NCBI RefSeq assembly: GCF_000733475.1
Contig: NZ_JPFK01000007.1
Span: forward strand, 244,501 to 308,500
Length of the DNA stretch: 64,000 nt
Reading direction: 5' to 3'
DNA from: Mangrovimonas yunxiaonensis
GTDB lineage: Bacteria; Bacteroidota; Bacteroidia; Flavobacteriales; Flavobacteriaceae
How positions within the stretch are numbered: position 1 is the first letter of the stretch; each line of letters starts with the position of its first letter. Of this stretch, positions 1-8,726 are shown piece by piece. Below the pieces are notes generated by a model. That model was not told the DNA's origin and did no database searches. It worked only from the letters and a program-made list of their open reading frames with translations. Position numbers and translations under genes: made by a program.

Positions 1-1137
1 TTTAATAGGCACTTTTCCGGCATTAAAAAACACTTCGCGTAAGGTTTCAACCTCTTTAATGCTTTTTTGCCAGCCGTTGTGAGACGTCGCGCCTTTGCTA
101 CTTATCGCTTGAATTTGGTCGATAATCTCTTGCTTTTTCTCTAGGTTTTTTTCGTAGATTTTATTGAGCGCTTCGAAATACATTTGGCGCTTATCGTGTA
201 TGGCTCTGGTGGCTGCTTTAAAGCGTTCCCAAATGGCTTCGCGCTGCTCTTTAGCAACAGGGCCAAGTTCTTCTTTCCACATTTTATGTAGCACTTGCAA
301 TTCCCTAAAGGCATGGTTAATATCGTCCTCTTTGGCCAATGCTTCGGCATGCTCGATAATTTTTATTTTTTTCTCCAGATTGTGCTTAAAATCCAAATCG
401 CGCAAATCCCGGTTTAAATGCAGAAAATCGTAAAAATTTTCAACATGGTGGTGGTAACTGTTCCAAGCATTGTTATACTTGTCTCTTGGAATAGGCCCAG
501 CATTATGCCAGCGTTCTTGCAGTTCTTTAAAGTGTTTGTACGTGGTATTTATGTTTTCTTCAACGTTAATTAAACCTTTAATCTCATCGATAATGGTTAA
601 GCGTTCCTGTAAATTTTCCTTCAGGTTTTTTTGAAGGTTGCTATAGTGGTTGTTGCGTCTTTCCCTATAGTTGTTATAGGTTTGGTTAAAACGCTTTTGA
701 AGCGGATTGGAGTAGTGGAAGTCTATTTCGTTACCACCATTTTCTATAAATTCTTCTTTTTTCTCTTCAACAAGGGCGTTGAATTGCGACTTAAACTCTT
801 TTCTAATTTCGTAAATGGGCTGTTTTATGGCCTGAATTTTTTCGTTTTTTACGAGGGTTTCTAGCTCATCGGCAAGTTGCTCTAAAGACATTTTTTCATA
901 TTCTTTGAGTTCTATTTCTTGGGTTCCACCCTCATGGTCTTCGGCTTCCTTGGCGTTGGAGGCTTCAATTTCTGAAATGGCTTGGTCGTTTTCTGAAACA
1001 TCACTTAAAACCTCTGGGGTTTCTGGGGTGTCTGTTTCATTTTTTAAGGGAGTTTCGGCCTTGTTTTCTGGGGTAGAATGAGTTTGAGTTTGCTCTTGTC
1101 CATCTGCCTGTGGCAGGTTATCTTTCTCTGTTGACAT
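1..1137 (-). CDS. DUF349 domain protein (3' end outside window)
   Basis: The minus-strand frame is open from the ATG at 1137 to the window edge, so only the first 379 residues are visible. It starts MSTEKDNLPQADG, runs through about 85 acidic, Glu/Asp/Thr-rich and probably disordered residues, then becomes a long charged helical region. Repeats of the type 'FKELQERWHNAGPIPRDK' and 'LHKMWKEELGPVAKEQRE' are seen; this W-x-x-x-G-x-V/I-P spacing is the DUF349 repeat. The family is widespread in Bacteroidota, predicted to be coiled-coil and cytoplasmic, with no settled function. There is no signal peptide. It lies 112 bases downstream of aroE in the same direction and may be read with it. The product family is well supported; the function is unknown. 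Confidence 0.85.
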   Translation of the reverse strand, partial: MSTEKDNLPQADGQEQTQTHSTPENKAETPLKNETDTPETPEVLSDVSENDQAISEIEASNAKEAEDHEGGTQEIELKEYEKMSLEQLADELETLVKNEKIQAIKQPIYEIRKEFKSQFNALVEEKKEEFIENGGNEIDFHYSNPLQKRFNQTYNNYRERRNNHYSNLQKNLKENLQERLTIIDEIKGLINVEENINTTYKHFKELQERWHNAGPIPRDKYNNAWNSYHHHVENFYDFLHLNRDLRDLDFKHNLEKKIKIIEHAEALAKEDDINHAFRELQVLHKMWKEELGPVAKEQREAIWERFKAATRAIHDKRQMYFEALNKIYEKNLEKKQEIIDQIQAISSKGATSHNGWQKSIKEVETLREVFFNAGKVPIK

Positions 1138-1224
1138 CTTTAAAAAAACGTTAGGGTTCTTGAAATCGCTTCTGCGTTAAAGATAACAACAACTTTATTA
1201 CAAACAAAACCTTACATTCTGTTT

Positions 1225-1242
1225 GTTTACCCTAAGGTAAAC
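1225..1242 (-). terminator. Short hairpin after aroE
   Basis: A perfect 7-bp inverted repeat (GTTTACC / GGTAAAC, loop of 4) lies 8 bases beyond the aroE stop codon. There is no clear U-tract, so this could be a weak terminator, a processing site or an operator for the DUF349 gene. Confidence 0.35.
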
Positions 1243-1249
1243 GGGTGGG

Positions 1250-1984
1250 TTATTTGTTCCAGATGCGCCAGGCTTTGTCGGCTTGTAACTTTAACATTTT
1301 TAGGCCGTTAATGGTTTTAGCGCCTTTTTTCTTGCCGAAGTTTAAAAATGCGGTTTCTTTAGGGTTGTACACCAAATCGTACAGGATATGTGCCGATGTT
1401 ATGCCTTGGTAGGGAATGTTTGGTGCATCATCTACATTAGGGAAGGTGCCTAAGGGGGTGCAATTAACTATAATTTGATGGTCTTCAACCAATTCCTTGG
1501 TAAGCCCGGTATATGTAAAATGCCCTTTTTTTGATGCTGTTCTAGATACAAAATTAACATCTATATGGCTCTTTTTTAACGCGTATGCAATGGCTTTGCT
1601 GGCCCCGCCGGTACCAAGAATTAAAGCTCTTTTATGGTGGTCTTCCAATAAGGGAGCGAGCGATTTTTTAAAACCGTAGCAGTCTGTGTTGTATCCTTTT
1701 AATTTGCCCTTTTTAGTTATTTTTATGGTATTGACAGCGCCTATTTTTTTGGCCTTTTTATCAATGCTGTCCAAATACGGCATAATACTTTCTTTATACG
1801 GAATGGTAACATTTAACCCCTTAAGGTGTTTGGTGGTTTTAATAATGGCTTTAAAATGTTCTATGCTGTCTATATCAAAGTTGTCGTAGGTAGCATTGAT
1901 GTTTTCCTGCTCGAATTTCTTTGAAAAATAGGCCTTAGAAAACGAATAGGATATATTTCTGCCAATAAGCCCAAATTTATCCAT
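1250..1984 (-). CDS. aroE: Shikimate dehydrogenase
   Basis: AroE reduces 3-dehydroshikimate to shikimate with NADPH in aromatic amino acid synthesis, in the cytoplasm. The 244-residue protein has the shikimate-binding Ser region near residues 13-16 (SYSFS), the NVTIPYK motif at 58-64 with catalytic Lys64, NTD at 99-101 with catalytic Asp101, and the Rossmann glycine loop GTGGASKA near 124-131. It is shorter than the roughly 270-residue proteobacterial enzymes, as is usual in Bacteroidota. Its start overlaps the end of the upstream DUF368 gene by 8 bases, so it is the last gene of a translationally coupled operon. Assignment is firm. Confidence 0.95.
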   Translation of the reverse strand: MDKFGLIGRNISYSFSKAYFSKKFEQENINATYDNFDIDSIEHFKAIIKTTKHLKGLNVTIPYKESIMPYLDSIDKKAKKIGAVNTIKITKKGKLKGYNTDCYGFKKSLAPLLEDHHKRALILGTGGASKAIAYALKKSHIDVNFVSRTASKKGHFTYTGLTKELVEDHQIIVNCTPLGTFPNVDDAPNIPYQGITSAHILYDLVYNPKETAFLNFGKKKGAKTINGLKMLKLQADKAWRIWNK

Positions 1985-2996
1985 GAATTTTTCTTGTTTT
2001 TTGTCCGTAAAGTTCCAGTCCTAAAACAATTAAGATACCTAAAAACACAAACCCAATGGCAGTGTAGGTTTCTGGTGTTAGTTCGGGGATGTAACGGATG
2101 TAGTTTTCAACAATCTTTCCTCCTGTAGAGTCTAGGATAAAAGCATTTTGTGCATTGGTTTTATACAGAGTCTCTTTCCAGGGCCAAACCACGCCTAACG
2201 ATCCAATAATAAACCCTATAATGGTAGAAATGGTAATGTTTTTGTAATGCTTTAAGATGTAGTTAAGTACATGCGAAAAAGTGACCAAACCAGCGACAGA
2301 TCCAAGGGTGAAAACAGCCAATACTTTAAGCATGCGCACACGATTGGGGTCGTTTAAAAAAGAAAAATCTCCCTGAAAAACACTTGAAATGCTATCGTAC
2401 AAGGCATTTACCGAATCGACGAGCAGCAACACATAGTTTCCTAAAAGAATAAGTATAAAAGAACCCGAAAGCCCGGGGAGGGTCATACCAGAAACACTTA
2501 TCATGCCGCAAAAAAACACAAACCAAAGGTTGTCGTTTTCCTTGGCGGGATCTAAAAAACTAATACCCAAACCAAGAGAAATGCCTAAAGCTAAAGCAAT
2601 ATAAGTCTTTGTATTCCAGGATTTAAAATCTTTGCTAATGTAATAAATAGAGCCTATAATCATACCGAAAAAAACACTCCACACATAAAGTTCGTAACGT
2701 ACAATAAGGTAATCTAGAATTTTAGAGACACTAAAATAACTGATAATCATGCCCGTAAATAACAGAAGTAAAAACCGGCCGTTTATGTATTGGAAAAAAC
2801 TGCGATATCTTTTGTTAATCAGTAGCTTAAACGCTTTGCCGTTTATTTTTTGAAGCGAATAGATAAACTCTTCATAAAACCCGGCAACAAAGGCAACCAC
2901 TCCACCAGATACACCAGGTACCTTATTGGCGGCTCCCATGCCCAAGCCTTTTAAGATTAAGAAAATTTTATCTTTAAATGTTCTGGTGCTTTGCAT
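1977..2996 (-). CDS. DUF368 polytopic membrane protein (second copy)
   Basis: This 339-residue inner-membrane protein has about eight to nine hydrophobic segments. The DUF368 hallmarks are visible: an N-terminal GMGAANKVPGVSGGVVAF segment and a repeated mid-protein MTLPGLSGSFILILLG segment. The paired 'PG-x-SG' motifs on re-entrant helices are typical of the family. Some DUF368 members have been proposed as undecaprenyl-phosphate flippases (the PopT group); I do not claim that role here, but a lipid-carrier function would fit. Its ATG directly follows the stop of the upstream DUF368 gene, with no base between them, and its end overlaps aroE. It is a diverged paralogue of its neighbour. Confidence 0.88.
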   Translation of the reverse strand: MQSTRTFKDKIFLILKGLGMGAANKVPGVSGGVVAFVAGFYEEFIYSLQKINGKAFKLLINKRYRSFFQYINGRFLLLLFTGMIISYFSVSKILDYLIVRYELYVWSVFFGMIIGSIYYISKDFKSWNTKTYIALALGISLGLGISFLDPAKENDNLWFVFFCGMISVSGMTLPGLSGSFILILLGNYVLLLVDSVNALYDSISSVFQGDFSFLNDPNRVRMLKVLAVFTLGSVAGLVTFSHVLNYILKHYKNITISTIIGFIIGSLGVVWPWKETLYKTNAQNAFILDSTGGKIVENYIRYIPELTPETYTAIGFVFLGILIVLGLELYGQKTRKIHG

Positions 2997-4010
2997 TTAT
3001 TGTACTTGTTTAGAGCCTAGTTTCTCCAAAAGAAAAATGGTTGAAAATCCTAAAAACATGAGCCCAATTGCCGGAAACAGGTAAGGGTTGGCGCCATCGT
3101 TCACAGCATAATATTCAAAGGGCAGGATGCTTTTTTCGGTAACTATTTTATAGGTCTCAAAGTTATTTATCGTTTGCTGGTATAAGTTTAAAGTGTTTAA
3201 AGGGGTTAGGTCGCTTAGTGGCATAACTGTTCCTGTTTCTTTTTCAATCACGGTTTGTGTAAGCTTCCAGGGCCAAATTTTATTAAGCGATCCCACTATG
3301 AATCCCGTTAAAAGAGCCATAGTTAAATTGTAGTAATGCTTAAAAAGCCATTTTAAAACACGGCTAAAACTTAACAGGCCTACAACAGCACCCAAAACAA
3401 AAACAGCGAGCTTCTTAAAATCGAAATCGTGAATGGCATCGCTAAGCGTTTTGTAGGCTCCTAAAATAACCAAAATAAACGATCCTGAAATTCCTGGTAA
3501 TATCATGGCGCAAATGGCTATGGCACCAGCAAAAAACAAAAAGAATTGGTTGGTGCTACTGGCCAGAGAAGGGAGTGTAGAAATATAAAAGGCAACAGCT
3601 GTGCCAATAAGCAATGCGGCAAATGTGTTTGTCCGCCATTGATTTACTTGTTTCCCTACGTAGTAAATACTTGCAATAATAAGCCCAAAAAAGAACGACC
3701 AAATAAGGATGGGGTGCTTTTCGATAAGGTATTTGGCAAGCCGCATAAACGAAACAAAACTGATTAAAATACCGGTTACAAGCGCCACTAAAAAATTGCC
3801 ATTAAGGGCCTTCCAGGCAGCTTTAAACCCCTCCTGTCTTAAAGTAGTAATAAGGCTAAGTTTAATGTTGCTTATGGTTGCAATCAGCTCCTGGTAAATA
3901 CCCGCTATTAGGGCAATGGTGCCTCCAGATACACCTGGTACCGCATCGGCTGCTCCCATGGCAATACCTTTCATAGAGATGATAAGATAATCAATAGGTT
4001 TTCTATTCAT
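2997..4010 (-). CDS. DUF368 polytopic membrane protein (first copy)
   Basis: This 337-residue multi-pass inner-membrane protein shows the DUF368 N-terminal motif GAADAVPGVSGGTIALIAG and the second conserved loop MILPGISGSFILVILG. A hydrophobic helix ends the protein (FLGFSTIFLLEKLG). It is the first of two adjacent paralogues that align over their full length but differ at most positions, so the duplication is old. The TPR gene lies 58 bases upstream in the same direction, and the set TPR-DUF368-DUF368-aroE reads as one transcription unit. A lipid-carrier transport role is possible from family proposals only; nothing in this sequence shows the substrate. Confidence 0.88.
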   Translation of the reverse strand: MNRKPIDYLIISMKGIAMGAADAVPGVSGGTIALIAGIYQELIATISNIKLSLITTLRQEGFKAAWKALNGNFLVALVTGILISFVSFMRLAKYLIEKHPILIWSFFFGLIIASIYYVGKQVNQWRTNTFAALLIGTAVAFYISTLPSLASSTNQFFLFFAGAIAICAMILPGISGSFILVILGAYKTLSDAIHDFDFKKLAVFVLGAVVGLLSFSRVLKWLFKHYYNLTMALLTGFIVGSLNKIWPWKLTQTVIEKETGTVMPLSDLTPLNTLNLYQQTINNFETYKIVTEKSILPFEYYAVNDGANPYLFPAIGLMFLGFSTIFLLEKLGSKQVQ

Positions 4011-4068
4011 GTTTTTAATTCAAAATCAAGAAAACCAAAGGTAGCTAATTTTAGGAAGACGTTACCTA

Positions 4069-5463
4069 CTAAAGCGAAGCATTTAATAAGTTTTTAACTT
4101 GTGGCTTATGTAGCATTTTAGGGAAAAGTTCCTCTAAGATAAAAATATAATCGCCGTTGTGGCTCAAGGCATTTTTTAAGTGGTAAATCCCTTTATCGGC
4201 TTCTTGTGTTAAATCGTAAAGCCCCGATAGGCGGTATTCTATCTCGGCATTTTCAGGATAAAATTCTTGGGCTTGTAGCAAATTGGTAATTGCCGCTTCG
4301 GGCTCGCCAAGTTTAAGTAAGATATCGGCTCTAAGAAGCCAAGTGTCTAATTCGTAGTTGCCCAGTTCTAGAGCTTTTTTGTAGCCGCGTTCGGCTTCTT
4401 CAAGCAGGTTTAACCTGTGGTTTATTTTGGCGTAATGTTTCCAGTAAAAAACGTTGTCGCCATCAATATTTATTGCCTTTTTAATATAGTATAAGGCCTT
4501 TTGGTAATTTTTTTGTTTGATGTAAAATTTGGTTATGGCAATCCAACCTTTGTCTAGCAAAGGGTCTTCGTGTACTGTTTTTTTGTAATATTGAATGGCC
4601 AAGTCTTTTTGCCCAAGTTTTTCATGGCAAAAACCAATTCTTAAAAGCGCAAAGGAGGTTGGGTCGTCTAGTTGCAAGGTGTACATATAGCACTCCAAGG
4701 CTTCGTTATAGCGTTTTAACTGCTCTAGTACCTTGCCTTTTTCAAGGTAGGCTCCAAGAAATCTATCGTCAGAGATTATTGCAAAATCAAAAGCAGCTAA
4801 AGCTTTTTTAAATGCTTTTGACATAAAGTATTGCTTGCCCAGTTGGTGCCATGCAACTTCGCAATACGGGTTGCTGTCTAGGTACATGTTAAGGTATTCT
4901 ATGGCTTCGTTGTGTTGCTCCAGAAAATCGAAGCAGTACATAATGTTGTATAGGGCAGAGTAGTCTTCAAGATCGGTTTCTAGGCATTTCATGAAAAAAT
5001 ACTTCGCATCTTCAAATTGATCTAAAAACAAGTATTCCATGCCTATTAAGGAGTAAATGTCTGAAGCATCTTCGGCAAGCTCTAAGGCTTTCTTTAAAGC
5101 CGTTATGGCTTTGCCATGATTGTCTTGTTTAGAAAGAATGTTTGCTTTCTGGATATAAATTTCCTCGTTTAACGGTTCGAGTTCATGAAGCGCATTGAGT
5201 AAGTTGTCTGCAGGGCTTAGTTTGTTTTCGAAAATAAGCACTTCAACCTTAAATAATTTTAAGTTGGTCGATGATGGGTGCTGCTCAAGCCCTAGCTTAA
5301 TCGCTTTTTTTGCTAATGCCACTTTACCTTGGGATAGGTAGTGGTGGATTATGTTCTCGAATTCTTCCGAATCAAAAAACAACACATGGTTGGTTTTTAA
5401 CATGGATTCAAATTTGGTAAGCGGTAAATTGTTGTCTTCGTTATGACTTAATTCCATAAGCAA
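4069..5463 (-). CDS. Tetratricopeptide repeat protein
   Basis: This 464-residue protein is built almost wholly of about 12 TPR units, for example 'GKAITALKKALELAEDASD', 'AFKKALAAFDFAIISDDRF' and 'YQKALYYIKKAINIDGDN', each with the Ala8/Ala20/Pro32 pattern. No signal peptide or transmembrane helix is seen, so it is likely a cytoplasmic scaffold. A second in-frame Met two codons in (5457) is an equally good start. It is the first gene of the TPR-DUF368-DUF368-aroE run. The partner protein cannot be told from the sequence. Confidence 0.85.
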   Translation of the reverse strand: MLMELSHNEDNNLPLTKFESMLKTNHVLFFDSEEFENIIHHYLSQGKVALAKKAIKLGLEQHPSSTNLKLFKVEVLIFENKLSPADNLLNALHELEPLNEEIYIQKANILSKQDNHGKAITALKKALELAEDASDIYSLIGMEYLFLDQFEDAKYFFMKCLETDLEDYSALYNIMYCFDFLEQHNEAIEYLNMYLDSNPYCEVAWHQLGKQYFMSKAFKKALAAFDFAIISDDRFLGAYLEKGKVLEQLKRYNEALECYMYTLQLDDPTSFALLRIGFCHEKLGQKDLAIQYYKKTVHEDPLLDKGWIAITKFYIKQKNYQKALYYIKKAINIDGDNVFYWKHYAKINHRLNLLEEAERGYKKALELGNYELDTWLLRADILLKLGEPEAAITNLLQAQEFYPENAEIEYRLSGLYDLTQEADKGIYHLKNALSHNGDYIFILEELFPKMLHKPQVKNLLNASL

Positions 5464-5510
5464 TGGTGTGATTTACTCTAATAAATGTAGGGCACAATTT
5501 GTATGATACG

Positions 5511-5527
5511 ATTTGTGAAGCACAAAT
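5511..5527. promoter_or_regulatory. Inverted repeat upstream of the TPR gene
   Basis: A perfect 7-bp dyad ATTTGTG-AAG-CACAAAT stands about 50 bases upstream of the TPR start codon. Its length suits a dimeric regulator or a small RNA hairpin. No known site is recognised. Confidence 0.25.
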
Positions 5528-5590
5528 GTTTTCAACATAATAATCAACAAATTGCGGCTCGTGTTTTCTTTTATTCTGTAAATCAGGTAT

Positions 5591-6784
5591 TTATGTGTTT
5601 TGTTCGCGGTGTATTTCATCTAGTGTTTCTAGAATGATTTGGCAGCCTTTAACAATTTCTTCTTCTGAAATGGTTAGAGGTGGGGTAATTCGAATGGCTT
5701 TAGGCTCGAAAAGCAGCCAAAATAAGATAAGCCCCTTGTCTTTGCATCGAAGGATAACCTCGTTGGCAATGTCGCTAGAAGGTGTTATTGCGGCCAACAT
5801 AAGGCCTTTTCCTCTTATGCTCTTAATAAGTGGGTGTTTTAAGTGGTTGTGTATAAGTTTTTCTTTGTTAAGGGTTTCTGGAATTAAGGTGCTGGTTGTC
5901 ACCTCGTTTAAGGTGGCCAGGGCAGCCGCAGCAATAACAGGGTGCCCGCCAAAAGTGGTAATGTGGCCCAGTTTTGGAGCGTCGCTTAAAAGCGCCATAA
6001 GGTTGTTAGAGGCGGTAAAGGCGCCAATAGGCATGCCGCCACCCAACCCTTTTCCTGTAACAAGAATGTCTGGAATACAGTTAAAATGTTCGAATCCAAA
6101 AAGCTTTCCTGTACGCCCAATGCCGGGTTGTATTTCATCAAGAATTAATAAAGCGCCAACGGCTTCGCATTGTTTTTTAACCTTGCTAAGAAAGTCGTTC
6201 TCGGGCACAATAAAGCCTGCACCGCCTTGTATGGTTTCTAGTATAACGCAGGCGGTTTTTTGGGTTATTTTTTTTAAGTCGTTTTCGTTGTTAAATGTTA
6301 TAAAGCTGGCCCCTGGAATTAAGGGTCTAAACGCTTGTTTACGCTCTTCGATGCCCATAACGCTCATGGCGCCCATGGTGTTGCCGTGGTAGGCTTTTTG
6401 GGCAGCGATAACTTCACTTCTTCCTGTGGCGCGCTTGGCAAGTTTAATGGCACCTTCTACGGCTTCGGTACCAGAATTTGTTAGGTAGGTTTGGTTTAAG
6501 CTTGCAGGTAGGTTTTTGGCCATAAGCCTTGTAAGGGCAACGGCCGGAGCTTGTGCGTATTCGCCATAAACCATAACATGCATGTGTTTGTCTACTTGCT
6601 GTTTTATGGCCTGGACAACTGCTGGATGGCCATGACCTAGCGTACAAGCCGAAACGCCTGCAACAAAGTCGAGGTGCGCCTTGTTTTGGGTGTCGTAAAT
6701 GTACGATCCCTTGGCGTGTGAAACCTCCATGGCTAACGGATGGGGAGAGGTTTGGGCTTGGTATTTAAAAAAATCTGAAATCAA
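5591..6784 (-). CDS. Class III (acetylornithine-like) aminotransferase
   Basis: This PLP-dependent aminotransferase of 397 residues belongs to the class III fold. Visible signatures are the cofactor-binding region 'TNSGTEAVEGAIKLAKRAT', the aspartate of LILDEIQPGIGRTG, and the Schiff-base lysine in LVTGKGLGGGMPIGAF. The family includes acetylornithine, 4-aminobutyrate and related omega-aminotransferases. The sequence does not fix the substrate, and no other arginine or ornithine genes adjoin it. It lies 12 bases behind the OstA-like gene, in the same direction, and is probably co-transcribed. A long open frame on the opposite strand inside it is an antisense shadow. Confidence 0.88.
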   Translation of the reverse strand: MISDFFKYQAQTSPHPLAMEVSHAKGSYIYDTQNKAHLDFVAGVSACTLGHGHPAVVQAIKQQVDKHMHVMVYGEYAQAPAVALTRLMAKNLPASLNQTYLTNSGTEAVEGAIKLAKRATGRSEVIAAQKAYHGNTMGAMSVMGIEERKQAFRPLIPGASFITFNNENDLKKITQKTACVILETIQGGAGFIVPENDFLSKVKKQCEAVGALLILDEIQPGIGRTGKLFGFEHFNCIPDILVTGKGLGGGMPIGAFTASNNLMALLSDAPKLGHITTFGGHPVIAAAALATLNEVTTSTLIPETLNKEKLIHNHLKHPLIKSIRGKGLMLAAITPSSDIANEVILRCKDKGLILFWLLFEPKAIRITPPLTISEEEIVKGCQIILETLDEIHREQNT

Positions 6785-6796
6785 GGCTTTACGTAA

Positions 6797-8602
6797 TTAG
6801 AGGGTGTCTTTATCCTGCTTTAATTGATCGATGACTTCTTTGGGAAGTTTTCGTGAGGTTTTCGGCCGCTTTTTCTGGATAGAAAGTTGTTTTTTAGGTT
6901 GTTTTCCAGTGTTTTTATCAGCGGCTTCAGCTTTTTCAATACGCTTTAGCATGGGGGCATCAAAAAAATCTTTTTGAGGCTCGTATGCGTCCAGCCCTTT
7001 TATTACCGGTAAATCCAGAGGAGGGTCGTCGCTAAATAGGTCGTCTACACTTTTGGGGCGTTCGTCTTCGCGCCAAACAAACCCTCGTAGTTTTCTAGCA
7101 TTTTTAGGGAAAGCAGATTCGGGGTAAATCTTTGCATCAATTTGGTTGTAGCGGCTAAAACGTACCATTTCGCCATTTAAAAAGTTAATGCGTATGCGTC
7201 CCGATTTGGCCTTGTCTATTCCTATTAACTCTTGTTTGTCGTTTCTGGAGAAGAAAATCGATTCGGCATTTTTAATAAGGTCTACCTGCTTAAGCTTGTT
7301 TTTTTCATTAAACAAACCAACCAGTTCTTTGCCTTTTATTTGGTTGTAGTTGTCTTCGCTTATGGTATCCTTGCTAATTAAAAAAGCATCGTAAAACACA
7401 AGAAGCGAGTCTATTTTCTCTGTTTTCGGGTTGGAGATGATGTGAATGGTGTCGCCTGTCATTTGGTTGCCTTCGTTCCAGAGTATAGGTCTGCGTTTGC
7501 TGGCAAAGGCATCTTGCGAGTTAAGGTGGGCTAGATTAATAAGTTGTGTTAGCCCGCTTTTATGATCAACGTGAATGGAATCTGCTTTACCGCTTAAGTC
7601 GCTTTTGTAAAGTTTTACATTTTTAAAGGCCCTTGTTATTCTGTTCTCTGGGGTTCCGGTAACCATTAAGGTATCGGCATGCATATAAACCGAATCTTTT
7701 TCTTGAACGGTGATGGCCAAAGCGCGTTTGGTAATAAAAACCGAATCTTTGTTTTTGTAAACCTCGGCATAATGGCCTTTAATAAGGCTGTTGTTTGCGG
7801 TATCGGTAACCTTAATGTTGTTAGAGGCAGAGGCAAAACTCCTGTTGTTGTCGAAGTACATGCTATCGCCCTCAAAAATGCGACTGTCGTAGTCTATGCG
7901 TGTATTTTTAACGCCGTAGCCTTGTTTGTTTTCGGTGTCGTAAAACCCTCTTTCGCAGTAGGTTTTGCTGTCTGCTGTGGTTATGGTTGAAGGCCCATAA
8001 AGGTAAGCATGGCCGGTTTCGGTATAAAAATCGAGTTGTTGGGTGTTAATGTTGTAGTCTGGGTGTACCAAGATCACATCCTGAACAAATTGGTATTTGC
8101 TGTTATTCATATAATAACGTCCAATTTGGCTTGTTATGGTGCCAGACGAATCGCGAACTACGGTGCCACCACTTTTATAAAACGATTCCTGTTTAACACG
8201 GTCAAAATACAAAGTGTCTGTGGTAAGCCTGGAGTTGGGGTCGGTTAAAACCACATCGCCACTAGCAAAAGCGAGTTTGGTTTGCCCGCTATATTCCACA
8301 TATTTGGCGTTCATGTTTATGGTGTCGCCTTGTTTCATTTTAACGTTACCGTAGGCTTCTATAAAATCCTCGTCGCTGTAAAGCAACGCTTGGTCGCACC
8401 ACATGTTAACGCCTTCGTGAACAACATGTATTTGTTGCTTGTCGTCGCGAGTCATCACTTTTAATCCCGGACTTTCATGGTCGTTAAACTCTAAAAAGCC
8501 AGAATATTTTATCTGAATGCGCTTTTGTTCTTGGGCGTGGTTTGTTGCCGAAATAAGCAATAGGGCAAAAAGGCTAAAGAACAGGTGCTTGGTTATTTTC
8601 AT
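6797..8602 (-). CDS. OstA/LptA-like LPS-transport protein
   Basis: This exported protein of about 601 residues has a signal peptide (MKITKHLFFSLFALLLISA, cleavage after the NHAQ region) followed by OstA-type beta-jellyroll repeats ('DFIEAYGNVKMKQGDTINM', 'TLYFDRVKQESFYKSGG'). OstA/LptA domains bridge the periplasm and carry lipopolysaccharide to the outer membrane. At 600 residues it is much longer than enterobacterial LptA, as in other Bacteroidota, and ends in a Lys-rich tail. An ATG seven codons upstream (8623) also exists, but a TATTTTTG -7 box at 8631-8638 would place the transcript start almost on top of it, so the ATG at 8602 is preferred. Confidence 0.85.
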   Translation of the reverse strand: MKITKHLFFSLFALLLISATNHAQEQKRIQIKYSGFLEFNDHESPGLKVMTRDDKQQIHVVHEGVNMWCDQALLYSDEDFIEAYGNVKMKQGDTINMNAKYVEYSGQTKLAFASGDVVLTDPNSRLTTDTLYFDRVKQESFYKSGGTVVRDSSGTITSQIGRYYMNNSKYQFVQDVILVHPDYNINTQQLDFYTETGHAYLYGPSTITTADSKTYCERGFYDTENKQGYGVKNTRIDYDSRIFEGDSMYFDNNRSFASASNNIKVTDTANNSLIKGHYAEVYKNKDSVFITKRALAITVQEKDSVYMHADTLMVTGTPENRITRAFKNVKLYKSDLSGKADSIHVDHKSGLTQLINLAHLNSQDAFASKRRPILWNEGNQMTGDTIHIISNPKTEKIDSLLVFYDAFLISKDTISEDNYNQIKGKELVGLFNEKNKLKQVDLIKNAESIFFSRNDKQELIGIDKAKSGRIRINFLNGEMVRFSRYNQIDAKIYPESAFPKNARKLRGFVWREDERPKSVDDLFSDDPPLDLPVIKGLDAYEPQKDFFDAPMLKRIEKAEAADKNTGKQPKKQLSIQKKRPKTSRKLPKEVIDQLKQDKDTL

Positions 8603-8630
8603 TTGCCTTGAAATTTGCTTCAAAAATACG

Positions 8631-8638
8631 GATTTAAA
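8631..8638 (-). promoter_or_regulatory. -7 box for the OstA-like gene
   Basis: On the minus strand this reads TATTTTTG, an exact match to the Bacteroidota -7 element TAnnTTTG. It sits between the purA terminator and the OstA-like start codon and argues for the shorter start at 8602. No clear -33 TTG is seen. Confidence 0.5.
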
Positions 8639-8674
8639 CGTTTTAAGTCTTGTTGTTATGATTTTTTTAATACG

Positions 8675-8704
8675 AAAAAGACCTGTTGGTAATAACAGGT
8701 CTTT
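8675..8704 (-). terminator. Rho-independent terminator of purA
   Basis: A 10-bp perfect stem (AAGACCTGTT / AACAGGTCTT) with a short loop is followed on the minus strand by a T-run. It lies 23 bases past the purA stop and closes the rsh-fur-purA unit. Confidence 0.8.
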
Positions 8705-8726
8705 GGGTTTTATAGGGTGTTATTTC

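Noticed and set aside
1977-4010. Assembly duplication of a single DUF368 gene
   Set aside because: The two copies differ at most residues and in DNA, so they are true diverged paralogues.
5595-6392. Long plus-strand open frame of 265 codons
   Set aside because: It lies wholly antisense to the class III aminotransferase, which has complete motifs; its translation is Ser/Pro/Lys-rich with no recognisable fold.
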